Assembly (NCBI GenBank): GCA_005883295.1
Contig: VAWV01000172.1
Span: 1-11,992 of the forward strand
Reading direction: 5' to 3'
DNA from: Actinomycetota bacterium
Lineage (GTDB): Bacteria > Actinomycetota > Thermoleophilia > Solirubrobacterales > Thermoleophilaceae
Length of the DNA stretch: 11,992 nt
In this document: positions 6,561 through 11,992 of the stretch, piece after piece
Position numbering within the stretch: position 1 is the stretch's first letter
Layout: each line of letters begins with the position of its first letter
Translations under genes and position numbers: made by a program
Notes under the pieces: generated by a model
What the model was told of the DNA's origin: nothing
Databases searched by the model: none
The model's input: only the letters and a program-made list of their open reading frames with translations

Positions 6561-7501
6561 GCCACCTCCACGGGCTCGGGCGCCGCGGCGCCATCCTGGC
6601 CCTCGGTGAGCCGGAAGAACAGCGTCTCGAGCGACGCGGCCTGGGGTGTCAGCTCGACCGGCGCGGCCGCGGCTTCGACGAGCGCCGCCGAGAGCGCCGC
6701 CACCGCTGCCTCGCCGGCGTTGAAGTGGATGGCGCCCGCCGAGCGCCGGGGGTCCACGATCCCGGGCTGCGCGCGGCACACCTCGAGCGCGCGATCGTCG
6801 TCGGTGGTGCGCAGCCTGTAGGCGCCGGTCGCCGTCCGCTTCAGCTCCGCGATGGTCCCCTCGTACACCACGCTCCCGGTACGGATGATCGCCACCCGGT
6901 CGCAGAGCTCCTCCACCTCGCCCAGGAGATGGCTCGAGAGCACCACTGTCATGCCGCCGCCCGCGAGCCTGCGGATCAGCGCGCGCATGTCGCGCATTCC
7001 CGCCGGGTCGAGTCCGGTGGTGGGCTCGTCGAGCAGGAGCAGGCGCGGGCCTCGGACGAGAGCGGCCGCGATTCCCAGGCGCTGGCGCATGCCGTGCGAG
7101 TAGCCGCGCACCTTGTCCGCCGCGCGGTCACTGAGCTCGACGACCGAGAGCACCTCGTCGATCCGCGCCGCAGCGCCTCCGCCGTCGAACGCGGCGAGGA
7201 GCTCGAGGTTGCGCCTGCCGCTGAGGTACGGATAGAAGCGGGGCTCCTCCACGAATCCGGCGACGCCCTCGAGCGCCCGCACTCCCAGCTGCGGATCGCG
7301 GCCGAAAAGCTGCACGGAGCCGGCCGTCGGCCGGATCAGACCGAGCATCATGCGCAGCGAGGTGGTCTTGCCGGCGCCGTTCGGCCCCAGGTAGCCGTAG
7401 ACGTTTCCCTCGGCCACCGTGAGGTCCACGTCGTCGACCGCGACGATGTCGCCGTAGACCTTCGTGAGACCGCGGATCTCGAGCGGAGCGGCCGCCGTCA
7501 T
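6557..7501 (-). CDS. ABC transporter ATP-binding protein
   Basis: This 314-residue protein is the nucleotide-binding subunit for the neighbouring permease. Motifs in order are Walker A GPNGAGKTT (39-47), a Q-loop region FVEEPRFYPYLSG (83-95), the ABC signature YSHGMRQRLG (134-143), Walker B LLLLDEP (154-160) with Glu159 as the catalytic base, the D-loop TTGLDP, and the switch histidine His191 in LSSHLL. The Q-loop glutamine is replaced by Glu, and the signature is SHGMRQ rather than SGGQ; both are common in the BcrA/drug-export-like branch. Residues from about 215 form the C-terminal accessory domain (KRTATGAYRLRTTDDD onward). The ATG at 7501 lies 4 nt after the stop of the LolA-like gene, and the stop overlaps the permease start by 4 nt, so the three are surely co-transcribed. 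Confidence 0.95.
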   Translation of the reverse strand: MTAAAPLEIRGLTKVYGDIVAVDDVDLTVAEGNVYGYLGPNGAGKTTSLRMMLGLIRPTAGSVQLFGRDPQLGVRALEGVAGFVEEPRFYPYLSGRRNLELLAAFDGGGAAARIDEVLSVVELSDRAADKVRGYSHGMRQRLGIAAALVRGPRLLLLDEPTTGLDPAGMRDMRALIRRLAGGGMTVVLSSHLLGEVEELCDRVAIIRTGSVVYEGTIAELKRTATGAYRLRTTDDDRALEVCRAQPGIVDPRRSAGAIHFNAGEAAVAALSAALVEAAAAPVELTPQAASLETLFFRLTEGQDGAAAPEPVEVA

Positions 7502-7505
7502 CCGG

Positions 7506-8606
7506 TCAGAGACCGCGCGCAGCCGCCTCGGCCACCTGCCGCGTCACCGAGCCCACGACCGTGTACGTCACGCTGCCGCGCTCGAAGCGGATCAGCGTCC
7601 CGAGCGGCGTCTCGAGCTCCTGTCCCTTGACCGCTCCGATCGTGACCGTTGGGAGCTGGGTGCGTCCGAGCTGCGCGCCGCGCTGCTCGAGCACGGCGAT
7701 CCCGTTGAGCCCGTGGCCGTAGGTGACGAGCGCGCCGGCGCGGAGGATCTTGACCCCGCTGCGTGGCCGTCCGGCCAGAGAGGCGGGTGCCACCGGCTTG
7801 AATCCGAGCGCGGAGTGCTTCTCGGCCTTAGCCCGCCTATGCCCCGGCGTGAGGTCCACGGTCCGCGCGCCGGCGGGCGGCGAGACAGCGAAGTCGCCGG
7901 CCGGAACCGGACCGTAGGAGATGTCGGTGGCCTCGAGCTCCAGGACCGGGTTGGACTGTCCGCGCGCGTAGACCGCGACACGGAGCGGCACCCCGCGGGC
8001 CGCGTCCCACGCCACCGCGACGCCTCCGAGCAGCCCGCCCGCCTTCCTCGGAGCCGCGCGCAGCGTGTAGGTCGCCTGACCGGCGACGTCGCTGGGTATC
8101 GCGCCCGACAGGGCTACCCGCCGCCCGATCCGGGTCAGGACTCGCTCGATCTGGGCGAGTGCCGGCGTCCGGTGTGCGCGTTCCTTGTGGCGCTGCGGGA
8201 GCGTGCCTCTGTAGACGGTGTTGGAGGAACCGTCGTAGGCCCAGAACCGCTTTCCGTCGGAGACGATCTGGGCATCGCCCCGCTCGGACTGGAGCTCGAT
8301 CCTCAGTCGCCCATCCGAGGTCGCCCACAGCCGCCCCGTCGCACCCGTGAGGATGGGGTTCGAGCCCTGGATGCCGGACGAGTCGACGAGATGGTTCGTG
8401 AACCTGACGCGCGCCGTCACTCCCTGAGGGACCGGCGCCCTGAGTGCGTCACGCACCGCGACGGCGAGGGGCTTCCGCGGTGGCGTGGGGCCGCCGCTCG
8501 AGGCCGCGATTGCGAGCGCCGTTACACCGATGGCCGCCGCCACGACCCCGGTGCAGAGGAGCACCAGGTGCCTGGTGGAGATGCGGCGGAGAAACGCCAC
8601 GGACAC
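7506..8606 (-). CDS. Membrane-anchored LolA/RseB-like protein, first gene of the ABC operon
   Basis: This 366-residue protein has one N-terminal hydrophobic segment (about 14-36) after a basic start, and no convincing lipobox; VLLC lacks the small residue at -1. It is therefore probably a single-pass anchored or secreted protein. Residues about 45-250 have the half-barrel pattern of LolA/RseB-like proteins: alternating strands such as TGRLWATSDGRLRIELQ, DAQIVSDGKRFWAYD, ATYTLRAAP and GVPLRVAVY. The C-terminal part (about 265-366) ends with a module containing TPLGTLIRFERGSVTYTVVG, seen in actinobacterial LolA-like proteins linked to ABC genes. True LolA carries lipoproteins to an outer membrane; here a substrate-binding or sensing partner for the transporter is more likely (inference). 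The start is the GTG at 8606, but a second GTG at 8600 fits a TAAGCT -10-like motif better. Neither has a Shine-Dalgarno sequence. Confidence 0.85.
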   Translation of the reverse strand: MSVAFLRRISTRHLVLLCTGVVAAAIGVTALAIAASSGGPTPPRKPLAVAVRDALRAPVPQGVTARVRFTNHLVDSSGIQGSNPILTGATGRLWATSDGRLRIELQSERGDAQIVSDGKRFWAYDGSSNTVYRGTLPQRHKERAHRTPALAQIERVLTRIGRRVALSGAIPSDVAGQATYTLRAAPRKAGGLLGGVAVAWDAARGVPLRVAVYARGQSNPVLELEATDISYGPVPAGDFAVSPPAGARTVDLTPGHRRAKAEKHSALGFKPVAPASLAGRPRSGVKILRAGALVTYGHGLNGIAVLEQRGAQLGRTQLPTVTIGAVKGQELETPLGTLIRFERGSVTYTVVGSVTRQVAEAAARGL

Positions 8607-8608
8607 AG

Positions 8609-8627
8609 CTTAGGACCGCTACCTAAG
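8609..8627. promoter_or_regulatory. Inverted repeat CTTAGG-N7-CCTAAG, candidate operator
   Basis: A perfect 6-bp inverted repeat with a 7-nt centre lies in the 66-bp region between the divergent LolA-like and Asp-box genes. Its centre-to-centre geometry suits a dimeric DNA-binding protein. The left arm overlaps a minus-strand TAAGCT (8607-8612), a possible -10 for the LolA-ABC operon. The site may therefore repress that operon. The regulator is not identified. Confidence 0.4.
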
Positions 8628-8633
8628 GGGATC

Positions 8634-8663
8634 TTCACCTCTTGCGCGCAGGAGGCGCATAAT
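8634..8663 (+). promoter_or_regulatory. Candidate promoter of the Asp-box gene (TTCACC-N18-CATAAT)
   Basis: CATAAT (8658-8663) differs from TATAAT at one base and is AT-rich in a very GC-rich setting. TTCACC (8634-8639) matches four of six -35 bases with an 18-bp spacer. Transcription would begin near 8670, 2-3 nt before the TTG start at 8673, giving an almost leaderless mRNA. An AGGAGG at 8650-8655 lies 17 nt from the start, too far for a normal Shine-Dalgarno sequence. Confidence 0.4.
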
Positions 8664-8672
8664 TCAGGGCGC

Positions 8673-10180
8673 TTGAGGGGCAGGGGAAGCATCCGGACAG
8701 GCGCGCTTGGCGCCATCGCGCTCGTGGCGCTGCTCACGACCCTGGCCGCGGGCGCCCAAGCGGCGCCGGTGCGCTTCGCAAAGCCCGTGTTCGTGGACCG
8801 CGCGCTCGCGGGCGGCGAGCCGCTCGTGATCGCCGACAAGAAGCACCACACCCTGATCTACACCGCCCACGAGGGCACCACGCACCTCTACCGCAACGGG
8901 ATAGTCAACCCGGTGGACTTCGTGCCGAACTACCGGAACCAGGTGAACATCTGGGTCTCGAAGAACGACGGGCGGACCTGGACGCGCGTGGACTTCGCCG
9001 GCACGGGCTTCGACCAGCCCCCGAGCCAGAACACGGGCTTCAGCGATCCCGACCTGACGATGGACGCGGGCGGTCGCGTCTACAACACGGGGATCGACCT
9101 CGCCAACGACGCGCTGTTCTCGACGGCCAACGGCGGCTACAACTGGGACCGCGGGACCGCCGAGTGTCACGACGGGGACCGGCCGTGGCTCGCCGGTGGC
9201 CGCAGGGACGAGGTGTTCATGGGCACCGACACGCTCGAGGGCTCGATCAGCCACCAGATCTTCCAGAGCACGGATGGCGGGAATACCTGCTCGACGAACG
9301 GGATCCCGGACGGCGGGACCCTCGCCGATGGCACGTCCTACGCGGGCGACGGCAAGCTGATGTACGACCACCACAACGGCCGGCTGATGGAGCCGGTCGT
9401 CTTCAGCCGCAGCAGCGGTGGCCCGCTCGGGAGCACCAAGACGATTGGCGTCGGAGTGGCGACCTGGAAGCGCGGGCAGGGGTCGACTGGCCGGCGCTGG
9501 CCATCGACTCGGCCGACAACGCTTACCTGGTGTGGGACACCGACCCGCGCAAGCCGGGGACGAGCGGCGGCTGCAACGGTGACGAGACCGAGCTGCCCAA
9601 CGCGATCGAGATGTCGGTCTCGCGTGATTTCGGCAAGACGTGGTCGAATCCCATCACCATCGCGAAGCCGCGCGGCAAGAAGGTGTACTGGCCGTGGGTC
9701 GTCGCCGGCAAGGCTGGGAAGGTGTCGGTCGTCTGGTACCAGACCGACAAGGTGGTGGACCTGGACTGCCAGACGGCCAAGACGTCGGTCTACAACGCCA
9801 CGGTCCTGAACGCCACGAGCCGCCATCCGAAGATCCACGTGGTCAACGCCGCCGGTCGGGTCATCCACGACGACGACGTGTGCCAGGGCGGCACCACGTG
9901 CGTGGCCACCGGCCAGGACCGCCGGCTCGGCGATTTCTTCACGAATGCGATCGATCCGCGGGGCTGCGTGCTGATCGCGAGCGGCGACACCACCATCAAG
10001 GGCATCGGCGGCACCGAGCGGCCCACCTCGCTACCGATCTTCATGCGCCAGAACTCAGGTCCGGGGCTGAAGGGCAAGAGCTGCGGGCCGAAGTCGAGGC
10101 GGAAGCACCGCCGCCACAGGCACAAGCACAGGCACGGGCAGGGCGAAGAGGAACACCCGCCAGCGGCCGCGCAGCGCTAG
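8673..10180 (+). CDS. Secreted Asp-box (BNR, sialidase-fold) repeat protein, frameshifted
   Basis: Two frames together encode one protein of about 502 residues. The first, from TTG 8673, gives a signal peptide (core about 10-28, cleavage near AQA-AP, residue 30) and the first 270 residues. The second, from about 9482 to the TAG at 10180, gives the rest (VDWPALAIDSADNAY onward). Asp-box-like motifs, usual form SxDxGxTW, appear at SKNDGRTW, STANGGYNW, STDGGNTC and SRDFGKTW, with DRPWLAGG between them. This is the beta-propeller shape of sialidases and BNR proteins. The FRIP motif and arginine triad were not found, so sialidase activity is not claimed. The tail from about residue 472 is Arg/His/Lys-rich, then Glu-rich. 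The break is one missing base near 9480, from sequencing error or mutation. The first frame alone would run on to a stop at 9809. The GT-C-like gene follows after 18 nt. Confidence 0.8.
9477..9484 (+). other. Frameshift site (G run) in the Asp-box gene
   Basis: Upstream the reading frame is CAG GGG TCG; downstream the family-like sequence continues as GTC GAC TGG, shifted by -1. One extra G in the GGGG run (9479-9482) would restore Gln-Gly-Val-Asp-Trp and a single uninterrupted frame. The sequence is not a canonical X-XXY-YYZ slippery site, so a lost base is more likely than programmed slippage. Confidence 0.8.
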
Positions 10181-10186
10181 CGGCGC

Positions 10187-10193
10187 GGGGAGG
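10187..10193 (+). promoter_or_regulatory. Shine-Dalgarno site GGGGAGG for the GT-C-like gene
   Basis: GGGGAGG lies 5 nt before the GTG at 10199. An overlapping ATG at 10197 is followed at once by TGA, so GTG 10199 is the usable start. The site sits in the 18-nt gap after the Asp-box gene, suggesting co-transcription. Confidence 0.65.
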
Positions 10194-10198
10194 CTGAT

Positions 10199-11839
10199 GT
10201 GATCGCGCGCGCGGGTCGCCGGCTGGCCCGGTACCCGCTTCCGCTCGCCTGCCTGGGCGCCGCCCTGCCGGTGATCGTCTCGACGATCCACGCGATCAGC
10301 GAGCGCTGGATCCCCTATGGCGACCAGGCCGTGATCGCTTCGCAGGCGTATGACGTCTTCACCTCGCACACGCCGCTGCTCGGCCAGTACTCCGCCTCGT
10401 ACCACCTGGTCAGCCAGCCCACGTACAGCCTTGGCCCGATGCTGTACTGGCTGCTCGCACTGCCGGCGCGGATCGGGCAGCCCATCTCGCTGACGATCTG
10501 GATGGGCGCGGTGAACATCGCCGCGGTGGCGGGGATCGTGGCGCTCGCCCGCAGACGCGGCGGCACCGCCTTCATGCTGGTGACCGCAGCGGCGGTGGCG
10601 CTCATGTCCCGCTCGCTCGTCCCCGAGACCTACCACGACGTCTGGAACCCGTCGGCCGCGGTGCTTCCGCTCACCCTCCTGATGTTCGTCAGCTGGTCGG
10701 TCGCCTGCGGCGAGTATCGCCTCCTGCCGCTGGCGGTACTGCTGGCGAGCTTCGTCGCGCAATGCCACCTCACCTACGTCGCGCCCGCGCTCGGACTGCT
10801 CGTGGTCGGAGTGGTCGGGCTCGCGCTGGCCAGGCGCTGGACCCGCGCTCCGGACAGCCGCGCGCTGCGGCGCTGGGTCGCCGCCGCGCTCGTCGTGGGG
10901 CTGATCTCGTGGACGCCTCCGGTCGTCCAGCAGCTCACGAAGACACCCGGCAACCTGGGACTGGTCCGCCAGCTCGGCACGAAGGGCGGGGCGAAGGTGG
11001 GCTTCGGCGTGGGCTGGCACGCGGTGGTGCGGACCGTTGGCGTGCCGCCCTGGTGGCTGACGGTCCCCGCGGACCAGTTCGACAGATCGCAGACGGTCAA
11101 GCTCACGCCGTCCGCGCTCGCCGTGGGCTCGGGGGCCGCGGTGCTGCTGGGGCTCGCCGCCGTCGGAATCGCCGGGCTTCGCCGGCGCCGCCTCGACCTC
11201 GCGGCGGGCGCGACGCTCGCGCTAGCCCTGTGCGCGGCGGTCGAGGTGGTCACGGCCCGCACGCCCGCGAACCCCCACCTCCAGGCCACGCTCGGCTACA
11301 CGCTGTGGTGGGCATCGCCCGCGGGGATGTTCGCGTGGCTCGTGCTCGGCTGGTCGGCGGCCGTGCTGCTCGGGCGACGTTTGGCGCTGCCGCGGTTGCG
11401 CGCGCGCGCGCTTGCCCCGGCCGCCGGCGCGGCCGCAGTGATCGCTGTGGGCGCGGCGGTTGGGATCGCCGAGAAGCCCGACGACCACGCGAGCATGTAT
11501 AGCGCGATCCGCGCGACGGCGACGCGGCTCCGCGCGGCCCTCCCGCGGGGGAGCGTGGTCTCGCTCGAGGGCTCGCCCGGTCTCACGTCCGTGGTCCGGG
11601 TCGCGCTCCGGTACGACCTCCGGCTCGCGGGCATCCGCGCTGCGCTGCCCGGGATGGACTCGCGCTGGGGTCCCTGGTACCGGCTCGACGGACGCCGCTA
11701 CGGGTACGGGGTCTACCTGACGGACGTGCGGACGGAGACGGTGCCGCGCGGCAGGGTGGTGGCCAGCGTCAGGTTCCGGTACGGACCCGCCGAGTACGCG
11801 ATCGCGACGTCGGTGTGGCCGCTGCGACCACCGGCCTGA
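10199..11839 (+). CDS. Polytopic membrane protein, probable GT-C-type glycosyltransferase
   Basis: The 546-residue product has about 12 hydrophobic segments (near 15-32, 75-92, 98-118, 123-142, 153-170, 175-190, 193-212, 226-242, 303-327, 334-353, 370-392 and 405-424). The first outer loop holds YGDQAVIASQAYDVFTSHTP (40-59). Its acidic residue, Asp42, is placed as in GT-C (PMT/ArnT-like) enzymes, which transfer sugars from lipid-linked donors on the outer face of the membrane. After the last segment a soluble domain of about 120 residues (425-546) follows, probably extracytoplasmic. No specific family motif beyond this can be named, so donor and acceptor are unknown. It might instead be an uncharacterised membrane protein of similar layout. 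The strong Shine-Dalgarno sequence and 18-nt gap suggest it is expressed with the Asp-box protein. Its 3' end overlaps the convergent MarR gene by 71 nt. Confidence 0.78.
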   Translation: MIARAGRRLARYPLPLACLGAALPVIVSTIHAISERWIPYGDQAVIASQAYDVFTSHTPLLGQYSASYHLVSQPTYSLGPMLYWLLALPARIGQPISLTIWMGAVNIAAVAGIVALARRRGGTAFMLVTAAAVALMSRSLVPETYHDVWNPSAAVLPLTLLMFVSWSVACGEYRLLPLAVLLASFVAQCHLTYVAPALGLLVVGVVGLALARRWTRAPDSRALRRWVAAALVVGLISWTPPVVQQLTKTPGNLGLVRQLGTKGGAKVGFGVGWHAVVRTVGVPPWWLTVPADQFDRSQTVKLTPSALAVGSGAAVLLGLAAVGIAGLRRRRLDLAAGATLALALCAAVEVVTARTPANPHLQATLGYTLWWASPAGMFAWLVLGWSAAVLLGRRLALPRLRARALAPAAGAAAVIAVGAAVGIAEKPDDHASMYSAIRATATRLRAALPRGSVVSLEGSPGLTSVVRVALRYDLRLAGIRAALPGMDSRWGPWYRLDGRRYGYGVYLTDVRTETVPRGRVVASVRFRYGPAEYAIATSVWPLRPPA

Positions 11840-11992
11840 AGTGCGGATCGTCGGCCGCGACCACCTTCAGCAGCAGCTCGCGTAGAACCTCCGCGTCCCG
11901 ATCGTCGAGCGGATCGAGCAGCTCGGCCTCGCGCTGCATGGCCACCTCGCGGGCATGTGCGAGCTTCCTCCGCCCGGCGCGCGTGAGATGGA
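11769..11992 (-). CDS. MarR-family transcriptional regulator, C-terminal part (5' end off window)
   Basis: The frame enters from the right edge with no start in the window and ends at a TGA at 11769-11771, giving 73 residues. It opens with HLTRAGRRKLAHAR, the LTxxGRxxL motif that closes the winged-helix wing of MarR proteins. Next comes a dimerisation-helix pattern, EAELLDPLDDRDAEVLRELL then LKVVAADDPHF. The last 20 residues (from about PVVAAATPTSRSR) are basic and unconserved, and they lie antisense to the end of the membrane-protein gene. MarR proteins bind palindromic DNA as dimers and are often relieved by small phenolic ligands. The ligand and target cannot be known from this part. The N-terminal helix-turn-helix lies beyond 11992. 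Identification rests on one motif plus spacing. Confidence 0.75.
   Translation of the reverse strand, partial: HLTRAGRRKLAHAREVAMQREAELLDPLDDRDAEVLRELLLKVVAADDPHFRPVVAAATPTSRSRTRRVRTGT

Noticed and set aside
6561..6779. N-terminal extension of the ABC permease
   Set aside because: It is Arg/Gly-rich shadow of the ATPase gene; GTG 6560 gives the GTGA coupled start and the expected N-terminus.
8535..8566. Lipobox in the LolA-like protein
   Set aside because: The only Cys (VLLC, residue 18) has Leu at -1 and lies inside the hydrophobic core, so lipidation is unlikely.
7464..8672. Long plus-strand frame that runs into the Asp-box gene from the left
   Set aside because: It is antisense to the LolA-like and ATPase genes, is Arg/Pro/Asp-rich without domain pattern, and true family sequence starts with the signal peptide at 8673.
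9477..9484. Programmed -1 frameshift
   Set aside because: There is no canonical slippery heptamer, no near zero-frame stop and no recognised family using this mechanism; a lost G explains it more simply.
1..11992. tRNA, rRNA, CRISPR, insertion sequence or phage genes
   Set aside because: Looked for by eye; no spaced direct repeats, transposase motifs, attachment repeats or cloverleaf-like segments were seen.

Overview
The window is very GC-rich, with codon third positions almost always G or C, and it uses GTG and TTG starts. Gene content and style suggest a high-GC soil actinobacterium, perhaps of the Thermoleophilia/Solirubrobacterales type. That placement is an inference from style, not from a marker gene. 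There are ten complete or nearly complete protein genes, one gene cut by the right edge and one doubtful small ORF. No tRNA, rRNA, CRISPR array, transposase or phage gene was seen, and no stretch over 300 bases lacks a gene.

Left block, plus strand (27-4915): a crotonase-superfamily acyl-CoA enzyme lacking both classical hydratase glutamates; an alpha/beta-hydrolase of the RdmC-like esterase type; after a 241-bp gap, a group II PLP-dependent decarboxylase of the aromatic-amino-acid type; a small GFA/CENP-V-type zinc protein 5 nt later; and a secreted YVTN-type beta-propeller protein that overlaps the GFA gene by 38 nt.

Middle block, minus strand (4912-8606, transcribed right to left): a LolA/RseB-like membrane-anchored protein, an ABC ATPase and an ABC-2 permease form a tight operon, with a 4-nt gap and then a GTGA overlap. 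A hairpin follows. Next comes a separate exported M14-type zinc peptidase with its own Shine-Dalgarno sequence. Its stop codon overlaps the beta-propeller stop at a shared CTAG.

Right block: a 66-bp divergent promoter region with a perfect 6-7-6 inverted repeat separates the LolA-like operon from a secreted Asp-box (BNR, sialidase-fold) protein with a basic His/Arg-rich tail. In this sequence that gene is broken by a one-base loss in a G run near 9480. A polytopic GT-C-like membrane protein follows. The right edge holds the C-terminal end of a MarR-family regulator on the minus strand, whose 3' end runs 71 nt into the membrane-protein gene.

The most useful signals are: -10-like hexamers 7-10 nt upstream of several start codons that lack Shine-Dalgarno sequences, suggesting leaderless transcripts; the divergent LolA-ABC/Asp-box region with its candidate operator; the frameshift; and the altered crotonase active site. 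I found no clear new multi-gene defence or mobile system.
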